This document shows positions 45,256-58,345 of a stretch of 64,000 bases of DNA, piece after piece. Within the stretch, counting starts at the first letter, position 1. The number at the start of each line of letters is the position of its first letter. The notes beneath the pieces were generated by a model. That model was given only the letters and a program-made list of their open reading frames with translations. It had not been told where the DNA came from and ran no database searches. The DNA comes from Pholiota molesta (Eukaryota > Basidiomycota > Agaricomycetes > Agaricales > Strophariaceae), in assembly GCA_014925825.1 (NCBI GenBank), contig JACGCK010000075.1:62001-126000 (forward strand), read 5' to 3'. The translations under genes and the position numbers were made by a program.

Positions 45256-47892
45256 GCCTTTGGTACATGATGGACCACCGCCAAAATGATCTTCGCTCCA
45301 TTAGCTCGATTGAGGTGATTGATGTGTCGTACATATTTGCCGCATTCATCACCTTGAATGACTATGAGAAGTCCTTGGTCATTCGTCGCGCTGGGATGTT
45401 TGGGGCGCACCCAACCTGGATCCAGTAAAATGGTCCTATGGTACTTTGTATAGAATAGGCCGAGCCGTCCATCCTCACTGTGTTTGATATGCACGTCTAC
45501 AAATTTGTTGTCATACTCTTGGCCGTTATTGAGAATGACCTCAAGTGTTACACCGACGAGTTGTGGTTTTAGTAAAACGTGTTGAGGCATGGCCTGACTA
45601 ACGGGCGCCGAAGCTATGTACGATGAGGGGTCCCAGGCAGGTGTTGATGAGCTGCTCTCCATTGGCATTGGGGTTGAGCTTCCGGTTGGTATGGGTGACT
45701 GGGAGGGCTCGGAGCCCAACGCCGCCTGCAATGAAGCCACCCAGGTCGATGTCAATGAGGGCATTGCTGTAGCGCTTGGGGTTGGTTTGGGCATGCGGCG
45801 GGGTTCACGCAAGTCGAAATACTTCTTGAGAGGTAGAAACGTTCTATGAACATACCGTTGCAAATTAGCGCCTCTAAAATTATATGGAGTTACTCACTTC
45901 GTTTCAACCACGTCGTCACAGCCAAGAGTGATCATGGAGAAGGGATTACTGGGATTATAACGAGAAAGTTGGACGTGTATCCTTGTCTCGGTCGAATCCT
46001 CAAGTACAGCACTTATCACTGCCGGTTCGCCTTTGCGTCCATGTCCTACTTTTGCAATCGTGATTCTGTGCCGCACCAAGGATGGGTGTACATCTTTTTG
46101 ATTGGGATATTCACAGGTGTAGTTCCGTGCGCAAAGCTGAAAGGCGATTCCGTACTTTCCTGCGCAAAGTGAAAAGGCACATTTGTAATGTGCAAACGGT
46201 TGAGCTGAATCATTATGCCCTGAGAAAGAGTCGATGAGAGGCACTTATGAGATGAGATTTAGCTGCTTACATCAATGGGGCCATCATGGTCTGGATTTGG
46301 GACTTTATCGCAGACTCTCGCTTCATCTCCCTCCAATGCGATCACCCATCCTTCATACCCATGTCTAGATCCATTCAACACCTTCACAAAATCACCAACG
46401 TTTATCTCCTTCCGAAGATTGTACCAACTGACGACATCCGTTGCTTTATTATTGTACTCCACTTGAACATATCGCCGCTCCGCCTTGAGGATGATGCCGA
46501 GTTTCTTTGAAGGACCCACAATGACTTTCTCGCCTTCAAAAAAAATCCATTCCTGCGGCCGTGGTCTTTCCTTCAAGTCAATGTGCTCGATATCCCTAAG
46601 CGCTTCTGCAAACAGCTTTGATAGACTCCATGGCATCTCGAATACATCAACGTCCAGCGCGGAGAAGTCAAACCATTTGAAAAGAAGACCGTTTGAGAAC
46701 TTGAGGCGGCCTACAAAGTAATGTCTATCCTGGGCATTGTATCGAACACGTGTGTTTGGAATTGGTTCTTCAGGTATGAAGAGCTTCGGTGGGTTTCGAA
46801 CAGAAAGTACGTCTCGTTTGCGCTTTTGATTTCCCATGTCCTTCCCGTCGGCGGTATTGCCTACGTCGTCTGTGGGCTTGGCTTTCCTCTTTCCTTTCAG
46901 ATCATGGTACGACAGGCGGGGGACGATAAGAACATTCACCCCGCAAGGTTGAACGTCGGAAACAAGTCCGATATCGCCCTTGTACAGGCCTTTACGAATC
47001 CGTACCCATTGATTTGCAACGATAGATCTATTGTCTTTCGGAGGACATAATAGTCTAGGGCGTTCGTTGAGAGGTATTAGTTGGTACGCAAGCCCTTGAC
47101 GTGTCCTATGGATTCCAGCTGTCTTTTGGAGGAGTTCGGTGAGGTGCTTGTTCATTTTGCATTCAAGGTATATGTAGCCTCGTAAATGGCTCGGCGCGAA
47201 TGCCGAACGCAGTTCGTATTTCGACAACGCATCCGGATTCAACATAACCAGCATACGCATGAGGTTAAAGACGATGTTCTCTTCAGCGCCAGGCTACAGA
47301 AACATAAGCTCCGCATATTCGATCATCAAGCCAGTGGTGAAGGACTTACTCTGCATGCGACCTGGAAGAGAGGGGCGTCATCCACAGTTGGTTCGCGCAT
47401 AATTCTATCCATTCTCTCCAAGTTCTGGCTATCCATCCTCCCCACGTTCTTGGCCAGCTGGTCTTCCAGCTCCTTGTCCATCTGCTGGTCCATCTCCTCC
47501 TCATCCCTTCTTGGTCTATAGGGATTTGTCCTGCCTTGCGCGTTCCTACGGACTTTGGCAAGAAGAGCATCGAAAGCCGCTGATGATTCATCTTCCTCTT
47601 CTTCAAAATCGTCCTCCACAAACACTGGAGACACATTCAATTCTTCTTCATCGCACAGTTCTTCATCATTGATGAACATCTCTAGATAACGTTCAAGTTA
47701 GCAAGGTAGGGATTCACATTATCATAATAATGCACCCAGTCTTTCCAGTTCCTCCTCCCCATCTGTATCAATGTCTTCCTCATCATCAACCGCCGCCTCG
47801 AGATCCAGGTACTGTTCATAATCTTTTTGTCTCTAGAAATCTTTCGTTATAACTTTCTGAAAGCGAGTCGTTGCATAACATACGCGGGTCAT
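45120..47892 (-). CDS. Spt5-like protein (NGN/KOW), one frame break
   Basis: Six minus-strand exons: 47884-47892, 47736-47832, 47350-47681, 46271-47293, 45898-46219 and 45120-45873. All are GT-AG. The expected product is about 845 residues. The N-terminus is acidic. The NGN-like start spans exons 3-4 (QVACR, PGAEENIVFNLMRML). KOW-type segments appear at about residues 238-260 (WVRIRKGLYKGDIGLV), 455-475 (FVKVLNGSRHGYEGWV) and 545-560 (ITIAKVGHGRKGEP). The canonical C-terminal repeat domain of Spt5 is absent. Canonical Spt5 clamps RNA polymerase II with Spt4; this shorter relative may be a specialised paralogue. In exon 5, near 46073-46076, the frame breaks at HPW; exon length and flanking phases show exactly one base is missing, so it is either a pseudogene or a consensus error. 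Confidence 0.75.
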
Positions 47893-48240
47893 TTTGTATC
47901 TGTCTTTAAAGCCTGTCAGAATGTGAATTAGCATTTGTTTAACGTGAACTGAACGACCAGCTCTGTAATTCATCATATGTTCATGACATCTTTTTCTTTT
48001 CATTCATTTTCCTCGTCTCATCTTTGCTTTACTCAACGCACAAGAGCGAGCAATTTATTTGTTTTGATCACACATCTACATACTGTAAAGTAAGCACTTA
48101 CTGGGCCTGGCCAAAGCGTACTTAGCGACGCAAAATGTGTAATTGTAATCTACTTCTTTAGTGGGTGAGATGGTGGTGAGACAAGAGAAAGAGAAAGCAT
48201 GAGATACTATCTTGGGTCCTGTTGATAAAGGGCAACTTTT
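47893..48240. other. Upstream region of the Spt5-like gene
   Basis: No frame of note; probable promoter. Confidence 0.4.
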
Positions 48241-49260
48241 GGCCATCAGATTACCATGTGATCTTCAATAGGCCGCGGTGGGCAGAGTGGTGCACGTGAC
48301 AAACTGCGGGCGAAATTCTGGTGCATACCAACTGGGCCTCGCTATCTTCACACACTTTCTCTCTTCTCGTCATACCACCACCATATATGCTCCTGGGTGG
48401 GTGGCACTGTGGAATTGAATGTATGGTGTATACTAGTTTCATAAATACATACATAGACTAAATAGTGTTCTTTCAATCGTTATTGTGTACAGGACCAAAA
48501 AAAAAAAGAAGTCAGAAGTCTCAACAATCCCATATGTTCAAGTTTGCACTTTAATATTGGGCGCTTATATTGGTAGGAAGTCGATATTGCATGCCAGCTC
48601 TAACAAAACTGATCCATATGTGCATCCAGCAGACAGAACATCCGAACAAGAATGACATGCGAGTACGAACGCGGACCATGGCCATATGGCGGTTCGATGG
48701 AGGCGGGTGAAGCGAGGGCGTTGGGCAATGGGGTAGTGGGCGCTTGGATATCTCGGTACAGCAAATTGTAACCTTCTTAGACCATGGCCCATTTACTAAT
48801 GTACTTTTATTGGACAGCCGGCGGTGGCTTCATATAACACGTATATAACACACGTATCGCGCCTTTTTGCGGTCCCTAAGATTCGCGCATCCTTCACCAA
48901 TTATGCCCTCTGGACATGGAACTGGCCTTGAAGGCGCTCAACGCGAAGACGGCTTATCGTGAACCTGCTTGTCTCCACTCTTCCAGGACGATGAGGATCT
49001 TTCGAAGTGGGTAGCACTGCGCCGTTAACGAGCTCCAGGCAAGATTTTGTGCGGAACTCTTCAGGGATGGCAAGTCTAGCCAGAAGATTAGAGAGGTATG
49101 ATCTTTGAGACGTTCGATACTCTGCATGCTCATCTTCTCTTTCAGAGTTTCCATGCCTTCTTTCGGAATGCAAAGAGCAAGGCAAAGACCCAGTGGGAGA
49201 GTGCCGCCGCGCAGGAGTTCAACAAAATCATTCTCCAAGGTTTGGAGGCACTCAGAAGAA
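48240..49260 (+). pseudogene. Truncated inverted copy of the 34.3-35.7 kb gene
   Basis: Reverse complement of 35220-36215. In this orientation the plus strand carries the upstream region (about 48240-48780), the first coding exon (about 48780-49013) and the 19-codon exon (49040-49096) with its donor gtatga. An acceptor at 49145 leads into HAFFRNAKSKAKTQWESAA. Similarity to the parent stops at about 49245, before the HMG-like segment. The frame of the first exon is disturbed by small indels. It is a partial, probably non-functional duplicate. Confidence 0.7.
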
Positions 49261-51274
49261 GCCACTTCCGCTATTCTCTCCCACATCAAGTACACCTCCG
49301 TCGAGATGAAGCTCTTTTGGTCATCATCACTGAGCGAAAGCTCTTTTATCAAGGTGCACCATAATAGCAAGATGACCCAATGTCTCATCATGCCCATTGA
49401 TTGCCGAGTCTGTTTACATATATCCATGGCACTGATTATTGGTATAGTGTTAGTAGTACGCATTTATCCTCTATCTATTCACTATCTTGAAATTTCTAAG
49501 TATCACCAATGCATATTTACTGAGAAGCTGTGAAGTGCCACACACTATCACTCCACTTCCCCTCGGACTTCTTGTAAAACAGTTGAATTTGAGCTCACAA
49601 GTATACTAAGTACTCACAAGTATACTAAGTAGAGTAGAGTGAGTGACCATTGCGCCTAGCCCGACACCGCTAATCGACTCCAAGAACCAAGTGTAATATT
49701 TGGCCAACTTGAACTTAGAAGAGGTCTACCGCGACGAATGTCAGCTTGTACGATACCGGACTACTCTTTGATGTTGACGCCTGGTTAGAGGCCATGTTTG
49801 GGCCATGTATATCGAAGTGGTCGAGTCTGGGGGCAACAAGGAAGTGAAAATTGTATTCAAGTTCAAGTGGTTGCCTCAGTGCCCGGGCCACTTCTTCTCA
49901 GGTTCATCGGGGGTGGATACCGTAATGCCAGGCGGCGGGCGAGATTTGTGCGATTGGGGGCTAGAGTGTGTTTTCCTTTCAGATTTTCCTGAAAGACTGA
50001 GATAGGTTTGCAATGATCTATCAAGGGACGTTTGTCCAAGATAGAGAACAGGAAAAAATATCAGAAAATGGCATATGAGAGATGCCTTGATTCTTTGTCC
50101 AACACTTGCGCCAATCGTTTAAAATCTTTGTCGAAGCGGCTGACCGTTGCCTGAAATTCTGGAAGCGCTGGTCAGAATTTACGCGGTATTACAGGTGTAA
50201 GTGTCTTATCAGGAGACTGATCAGCTTTCTATAAAAGTTGAGCAGCGCAAGTAGGTTTTCAGTGGATAAGAGTAGTATCCACGCCATGTCATATGGTACT
50301 TAGTCGACGCACTTCGAACCAGCGTCCCATACACTGACTGCGAAGACAATAGGAGCAGCTAGTTCTTGATTCATGCCAGCTTCATTAACATTTCATAAGC
50401 CTTTCAACTCTTTCTTATGGCATTGTCTGTTGAACGAAGAATGAGCACACAGTAGACGCCATTGGTAGTGTGCGCACATAAAATAGTTCTTGAAGAAGGT
50501 TCTCGCGTCGGACCCAGTAATGAACTTGAAATTCTTCGAAGTGGCCTTTCGAAGGCTATCTGGAATGCCCTTGTTGGCGATTTCTTCCAGAAACTCTGGC
50601 GCGCAGCGCGCATGGCGGACTCTGTTGCCCGCGACGAGTCAAAGGGCGTCCTTACCCTGGTCGGCGCGCGGGGCCCCAGAGGAATGGCTCAAGGTGGATT
50701 GCTTGTCATCCTCGACTTCATCAACCTTGGGCAGGCGCTCTCTCGGAGAGCTGTATGGAGACGGGTGATAGGATCCCGCAGGAGACATGTAAATGGGCGG
50801 CAGAAGTGGTGGCGCGAAGGAAGCTGGGGCAGCGGCGAGTGCAGATCGGCTGGGTATCTAACCAAATCTATGTGGGGGAAAGCGAGTAGAAAAAGGACAG
50901 GAAGAATGGACATAAGAGATTAGAGTGGCAGAGCATGATCGTTGCCGGGGCAGTGTGGAATCATGTTTGGACAACTCCGAGCAGAGTCATCCGGGCCGGG
51001 CCTGGTGCCATGAATAATTCCCGAGATTCAGCTTAGTCAGGTCCCCCCTCTGGAGGGGAGCTGACAAATTATCTGTGGCTGAGACGGCGTCTGAACTTGA
51101 AGTTGGGTCCGCTCAACTGCCAACAGCCGCATCAAATTTTGCATGCCACTACTGTAAAGTGTAGCCACGCCAAAGTTTCAGCCTCGCAACCGGGAAAGTG
51201 AGTTATGTCAACCATTGTGCTATCTTGTTTGCGATCTGACTTGGATACGACTCGGTTCAGTGGACCTCACCCAA
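49261..51274. other. Mostly unassigned; possible minus-strand relic at 50400-50900
   Basis: A minus-strand frame reads FLEEIANKGIPDSLRKATSK near 50530-50600 and is separated from DEVEDDKQSTLSHSSGAP upstream by a TGA near 50640. It may be an unidentified broken gene. A short tandem duplication of cacaagtatactaagta occurs at 49597-49632. The rest holds only short frames. Confidence 0.35.
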
Positions 51275-53685
51275 ATGCTGAAGGCCACGCCATCGAGCTC
51301 GGTGCACCTGGCCCTCGCGCACTCGGACTTGGATAAACAAGCGCAGCGCAGGATGCTGTCTCCAGCATTACAGAGGCTACCCTGGGGCATGAACATCATG
51401 GAGATTCTGCAACAGTTGGACCACAACGGCAAACACGGGGTTGGTTTTTTATTTGATGCAACGCACCCTAGCTAACGAACAATGTGTAGGAGATTATCTC
51501 AAATGTCCTTCGGTATGAGCAGAAATATCTTTTAAATGGAGGTGCTTCCAAGGAGTCCATGGACATGCAGTCCCTGCTCGGCATCAAATTCGAAGTTCAC
51601 AGCGACGGTTCAGGCTATCATTTCTTCTCTATTACTCCTCCCAATTGGAACGATTTGCAGGCATGGAAAGTCTGCAATCTTGCTTGCAACTACAAGCTGG
51701 CGGAGGTCCTCTCCATAGTAAATGATTCTGTGGTATTCACCTCAACACTGCAGCCAGCAGCAGTGGGTACATTCAACCTCACGAACGATGCCAGGGGCAT
51801 ATTACACAAACTTTCCTATTGGCCAAACGTGCTCAAAGATTTTCGTGCCAATGTGGTCTCTCCCCCATCTCTCAACGATGAATTTACAAGCTCGCTTCCA
51901 GCGTCACTTCAGCTGCTGCAAGCACTTTCCAATGCAAACTCCACCAAGAAAGGAGCAAAAATTCACCACAATTTCTTGATTGCAGCGACCCACATTGCCT
52001 TCATCAAAGAGTACCAGTTCGATAAGCATCAGTGTGTAGCCCAAGATTCCGATTACAACGTGCCCGATTTTCCCGACATGACATCTAAAGACTTCTTGGC
52101 AGACCTTCGTTCAAAGCTGACTGGTACAGCCCCCGATTATATCGTGAAATTATCTTCATCTGAACCATCTCGAAATGCGCTGAGATTCGTTTTGCACATC
52201 GCACTTCTTGTCTCTCCTCTCTGTCTTTGTCTCCCCATCGCAATACATAAAAAAGCATTTGGTCACAAAAGCTTGATGGAATTGTCCAGCATTCTCGGAT
52301 CAAATAAGCCTGAGATCCTTCGCCGAGTGGAGAAACTGCTTTGGGCGGCCATATTTGGCATAGTGGAGCAACCACAAGACATAGGAACCATCTTGAAGAA
52401 ACTCGCTGACACATTCCCTTGGAATGACATCAGTGCATTGAGCGACCAGATCGACCAACTCACTGGCTGGTTCAACCTTGGAGTGCAGACAATGTCAATT
52501 CCCGCTTCCCCATCTACAAGTGTAACTGAGGCAATGCAGGGAGCAATACCACCGCCAGCATTCAATGGATCTGAAGAACCAACGGGAGGCGGAGATGTTA
52601 ATTATGGCGCCTCTTCTCAGGTACCTGTCACAGAGGCTGGCGCATCAGCTACGGTCATGATGCTGCAGGAAAGGGCAGGGGTCAGTTCAGACGTAGGGTT
52701 GGCACCAGGCGCTCAGCCCTCCAACACATCTGGTGGATCAGTCGTCGAAGATAAGGAAGATCAAGTTGACTGGGGTGATGAATGGGAAGATGATGACTGG
52801 GGACAAGGTCCATCAAGATGGAAGGCGCGCGTGCCCGAGGCACAAGTGTCCAGAGCAGAAGGGAATGAGGGCCCAGAGACCAGGGGTCATCAAGAAGTGG
52901 ATGAGGAGGAAGAAGTGGATGAGGAGGAAGAAGCGGGTGAGGAGGTAGAAGCAGATGGCGAGGAAGAAGTGGATGACGAGGAAGAAGTGGATGACGAGGA
53001 AGAAAGGGATGGCCGCGGTGCCAAAAACATCGAGAAAGATACAGGTGCAGGCAGAGAGCCGGAGGGCAGAGCAGAAGAGGATGAGGATTCTGACAAACAC
53101 ATGGGCGACTTGGAGGGCGAGCTGGACGAAGATGTCACTAGTGGCGAGGAAGACGAATGCATGGATGAAGATAGCCCGCCACTACAGTCAATGCCGTGAA
53201 GTCGCTGGTCCCTTCGCGAAAAGCAACCAGGCTCAGCGCAGAAGCGCCAAATTTCATCCTATAAGGCCCTTTCTTCGAAAAAGGGCCGAAAAAAAACAAA
53301 GAAAGATGAATGGAACTCGGCGCAACAGCCGGGCGAAAATGTAGTCAAAAATGCGCTGCATTTACAGGCATGTATTCTAATAGCAGTTCGTATTCTACTG
53401 ACCACTACTAATGAATTGCACTATTCAGCAACACTCCATAACTCTCGAGAACAAGACGCAGTGTGAAGTCATCCTTGGCCATGAGATCACCGCGTACGAT
53501 ATTAATGGTCTAGAACACAAGTTCCGCCCCCGTCTAAATGTGAGCCCTTAGTCGCGACCCCTCCCGGATTATGCAGTAATAACATCGTTGTCACCTTAGC
53601 TGCGCGCAGATGTTTCTTTGGTGCAGGCCTTCGCCGAGGACGTGCAGCGCATTTATGTGGAGGCGGACAGCGGACAGTGCATACC

Positions 53686-54974
53686 TAAGGCTGAGCACGG
53701 GTGCGGGTCCACAAAGGTAACCCGCAGGTATACCCGTGGGAATACCTGCGGGTCCAGTGATCCGCGGATCCGGGTCACCCGTGACCACGGGTCGGCGCGG
53801 ATCCAGGTATGACTTTTGGCGTCGGCAGGTTTACCTGCGGGTACCTTCGGGTCGATCCGTAAGTTGGAGCTCCGCTTCAATCGACTCAACCAACATCCAA
53901 CGGGGAGATTTCTCGTACCCTGCTCACCACCCGCGCTCATCGCCCACGCTCACCAGCCATGCTCACCGCGCCCACCGCACTCCCGCGCACCAATGACGAA
54001 GGAAGGGGAGGAGAGAGCAAGGGGAGACCCGGGAGCGGGAGACCCACAAGGTACGCCCCCCTACGCATTCCGCCCTCGCTTGCCGCTGACCACGACCGCT
54101 CCCCACAGCCTCCATGCACGCTGACGAGGCGCTACGGCCAGGCGCCCCCGCTCGATACGCGCCCGCCCGCGACGTCGTGTCACGTCACCCACCCGCGACG
54201 TCGTGCCGCGGCGCCCGCACACGACGACAACGGCCCCGCACCGCCCGCCACGTCGTCCCGCGGCGCACGACACCACGACGACCAAGGCCCCGCCCCTCCC
54301 GCGACATCGTGCCGCGGCGCACGCGCACGATGACAACAGCCACCCGACGCCCGCCATGTCGTCCCGTCCCGCCCTCCGCTCGCTGTGCACCTGGCGTGCC
54401 ACATCACCCGCCCGCGACATTGTGCCGCGGCGCCCGCACACGATGACATACTGCCCGTTATGTCGTCCCGCGACGCCAACAACGGACGCCCACCACCCGC
54501 CCCCGCTGCGCCCGTACACCCCGACCACGGCCCCGCACCGTTCGCCACGTCGTCCCGCGGCGCACGACATGACGACGACGGCTCCGCACCGTTCGCCACG
54601 TCGTCCTGCGGCGCACGACACGATGACGACGGCTCTGCACCACACCCCTCCCCTGCACCGTCTGTGCGTACAACGGAGCTGCTCATAAAGCAGCTCCCGC
54701 GGCGCAAAGACGCATAACGGGAGGGTTTCTGACCCCGTTTGTGGCCCCCATTGCGGGTACCCTGCGGGTACCTACAGGTAACCTGTGAGTACCTGCAGGG
54801 ATCCGCGAACAGACGGGTTTACCCTCGGGTACCTGCGACCCGCAGGTAAATGACCCGCGGATCCGGGTGATCCGTGGGAACAAATCTTTGCGGGTGCGGG
54901 TATGGCTTCTGGCAGTCGAAATACCCGCGGGTAAGGATCCGGGTAACCTGCGGGTGCACCCGTGCTCAGCCTTA
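53686..54974. mobile_element. hAT-like non-autonomous element B
   Basis: 1289 bp. Perfect 19-bp inverted ends TAAGGCTGAGCACGGGTGC, flanked by an 8-bp target duplication with one mismatch (TGCATACC at 53678-53685, TGCGTACC at 54975-54982). Subterminal regions are crowded with gcgggtacctgc, cgggtac and cggatccg words in both orientations. The interior carries the GC-rich repeat also seen at 24.4 kb. No transposase. It sits in an exon of the JmjC-like gene. Confidence 0.88.
53990..54720. repeat. GC-rich low-complexity repeat, copy 2 (inside hAT-like element B)
   Basis: Shares about 140 bases with 24405-24545, including the possible intron framed by gtacgcccc and ccccacag, then continues as cgacgt/ccgcggcgc repeats. 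Open frames on both strands are compositional. Confidence 0.7.
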
Positions 54975-56525
54975 TGCGTACCTTTGCACGTACACTGTTC
55001 GAAGAATCCTGAGAATAAGCGGTCGGTCCTCCAGGGCTTTACAAAATCACAGTTCGACCGCCTGAAACCTCAGGAGCTACAACAAGTCCTCCGATCCCAT
55101 CATCTGGTCATTTCCAATGAGAATGTCCCTCTTTCCTTTGATGAACAGGGGCTCAAGACTCTTGAAAAAACCATGACCTCTTTAATTTCCATTGAAGGTG
55201 AAAATTTCTCCCTGCCTTTCTTTACCAACATTTAACACTTCCACTAGACCAATCTATTTCAGCAGAAGTCACAAGTGATTACAACCGAGAGAAAATTGGC
55301 ACACTGGCGCAGCTACTCGCCGCAAGCTCCCAAGAAAAAGGACCCAATTTAAACGCGCTTGACTTCCCAATGAGCCTCTGTGGAGTCACTCGCTCCACAT
55401 ACTCTTCCGAGCTTGAGGCCTGGTTTGAGACCCAAGATCGTCCATTCTGCAGGAATGCAACCTATCCTGTATCCAACATGTATTGGGGAACAGCTACAAC
55501 AACTGGAGTCAGAAGTTGGCTGCGCATCAACTGCGAAGGTCGAGCTACCAAAATCTGCGTTCGGAGTGGGGCCCAATGGGTCGTGCTTGGGCGCCCTGCC
55601 TTACGAGATGATGACATGAACACTGTTCAGCCCGACCATCATTTCTTCTCGTCCTTGCGCCTCTTTACAGGGGGGTTTGCTGCAGAGGATGCAACCTCTG
55701 GTGAATGGGAGTATGAAGCAGTCTATCTAGCAGCTGGGACGATGCTGTAAGTGCAGTAGCCTTCTTGATTCCGAGTCCCAACTTAATGGATATCATAGAA
55801 TCATGAAACCAAATACACCACATATGGTGTACACCATTGAAAATTCTATCACACATGGTTTCTACTTCTATAGCCCAAACACCCTATCCGATACATTTTA
55901 TGGAATCGTACACTGTCTAGTAATGGGAGAAGTAATTACGAATGCCTCCCATCCTCCCGCCCGCGCTCTTCTCCTGCGCATGCTGCATTTCTTCCATCTT
56001 GCTTTTGTTATACGCGAACAAGACTATGCAGGTACACCGCAGCTGACTCTATTTATTAATCTGAGAAACTCTTGACATTTTTTATAGATTCCACACACCT
56101 TCCTAACTTGAGTGACATCGATGGTGTCGTTGAATTTTTGACCCTCTGCCACATTGGCATATTGTTCAATGTTCTTGACAGGCGCTCATATCCAACAAGA
56201 GGGCAGACTGAAATGGTGTCTCTCCGCATGGAGCAATACGATGACAACACAATTCCGAAGGAGGATCGTAGGAGAATCGTATATGGCAGAGGTCTAGCTT
56301 TGGAGCTCATCCGATGGCTGGATTCAAGGTACATCCTGCAGAAAGCTGAGGAGGATGAAGAAAATTCAAGTCATCCAAGTGGCAATGTAGATGATGAAGA
56401 AAACATCATGACTATCCAGGACTTCGAGTTGCACTACCTTATACGACAAGGCATATGCATTGCAACTTATAACAAACAATGGCTGCAAGAGCAGGAGGAG
56501 CGCGCTGATGGGGGGATGGATGTAG

Positions 56526-56851
56526 TGTGGAGTTACAAACCGAGAAGTGTGCAGGCGGAAGCGCCGCATTATTGCTGGACAACGGTTTGTGTGGTGCGGC
56601 GCACCACGTCTTATCTCTTATCATGCACAATTTGCATTGTTATGGACTCCTATGTTTTGTACCTAGTATAAGTAGAGTATTGCGATGTCGTGTCACCTCA
56701 GTTGCATTCTACGCGTGTACTGAGGTGAGCACCCTGACTTCTTGTGTATCTACTGTACGCTGATTACCTTGGTAGACTTTATACGTTCCATAGGTATATC
56801 TAATCATACAGTTGCGTTCTACGCGTGTACTGAGACTTTATATGTTCCATA
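56526..56851 (+). repeat. Copia 5' LTR
   Basis: 326 bp. Contains an internal direct repeat built around ttctacgcgtgtactgag (at 56706 and 56816) and a repeated actttatacgttccata-type word. Differs from the 3' LTR at 56590, 56706 and 56843. Confidence 0.95.
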
Positions 56852-56944
56852 GGTTATGGGCCCCGAACCCAGTACTTAAACCACGAATACAACTCGAACT
56901 CTTGCGAAATCATTTTTCCCAAAACTTACCAACACTCTCCTACC

Positions 56945-58345
56945 ATGTCTACATCCACCGCGAAACTTGGAGATAGCCTCATGAAGGTCCCGATGCTTGA
57001 CGTCGCGGGCACAAATTGGGTCATCTACAAGGACCGCTTCCTCTGGTCCATCGATGCCCGCAGGCTACTTGAACACGTCGACGGTTCTGCAATGGAACCG
57101 AGGTACCCTGTTAGTCAAGAACGCGCGGCCACGGCCAGCGTAGCGACGCCTGCGGCTGCGGCTGAGGCGGGTGACGTACCGATTGAGACTGAGGCCGAGG
57201 AACTGTCGATGGCGGACTCGCTTCTCATGCAGGAATGGAGGAAGGAGTTGAAGGTGTGGAAGCAGGGGGAGGCTGTTTTTAAGCAGCAGATTGCTGCGAG
57301 CATCCCCGATTCCCTGTTCATGAAGGTCCGCAACGAAACGACGGCCTTCAACATCTGGAAGGCGCTGTCGGCGATCTTCCAAACGAAGTCCAGGATGGTT
57401 GCCGTGGACTTGCGGCGCAGGCTCCAGATGGAGCGCTGTGCCGAGAAAGGCGATGTGCGAGCTCATTTCACGAAGCTGCGCACGATGCGCGAGGACCTGG
57501 CAGCGCTGGGTCAGACCATCCCCGAGGATGACTTCTACACGATCGTTCTCGGATCCCTTCCCTCGTTTTACGACTCCTTCATATCCTCGATCAACGGGAC
57601 TGCCTTGTTGCTCGGAACGACTGTCTCCGCCGAGGATCTCATGCACGGCGCCACGCAGGAATTCGACCTTCGGAATCTGTGTTCCAAGGCCGGGACATCA
57701 GCGAAGAAGGAAGATAATGCCGCCTTCTTTGGTTCGAGCAGCGGCGGAGGGAAGAACAGTGGCAGCGGATCCTCGAAGAAGTCCGGAAAATGCCACAACT
57801 GCAGCAAGATCGGACACTACAAGGCCGACTGCTGGGCACCAGGTGGCGGAAAGGAGGGGCAGGGGCCGAAGAGCAAAGGAAAGGCGAAGGCGAAGGACAC
57901 GGCTGCGAGCGCCAAAGACAAGGACGCCGACGCCGATGCTGCATGGATGGCCATGTCAGCATTCACAGACGACTCGTTTGATGAACTCGACAAACCTCCC
58001 TTCCACTCCACTGCTACCCTCGATGACTTCCTCACATTCGACGAGGAGACCCAGGTCGATGAAGCCCCACTGTCCGAACAGTGCGAACATAGGTTCGGCT
58101 GGGCAATGGACGAATACGAGCTTGTTATGGACTCGGAGGATGGGAATGGATCTGATTCGGATATGCCGAACCTTTTGGAGGTCGATGAAGACGAGTCCGA
58201 AGGCGAGGGGAAGGGCGGCAGCGAGCCAGATCTCGTGGAGATCTCGGACAGTGAGGATGAGGCTTGGATGGCGAGCGGGGAGTCGGTGGCATCCGACGAT
58301 GATGTTCTGTCTGTTTCGGACTTTCAGGACTTGTCGGACAAGGAC
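56945..58345 (+). CDS. Copia Gag region
   Basis: Begins MSTSTAKLGDSLMKVPMLDV, about 95 bases after the 5' LTR. Contains the Copia Gag core (WVIYKDRFLWSIDARRL, FNIWKALSAIFQ, VDLRRRLQM) and a zinc knuckle CHNCSKIGHYKADC (about 57790-57830). A long acidic linker follows. Gag packages the element RNA in the particle. The frame runs on to a stop at 58421-58423, but homologous pol text continues one frame back from about 58345, consistent with one missing base in the aaggacaggat context. I therefore treat Gag and Pol as one original polyprotein frame. Confidence 0.9.

Noticed and set aside
56072..56671. A 199-residue protein running from the host exon into the LTR
   Set aside because: The last ~48 residues are LTR sequence read through the insertion junction.
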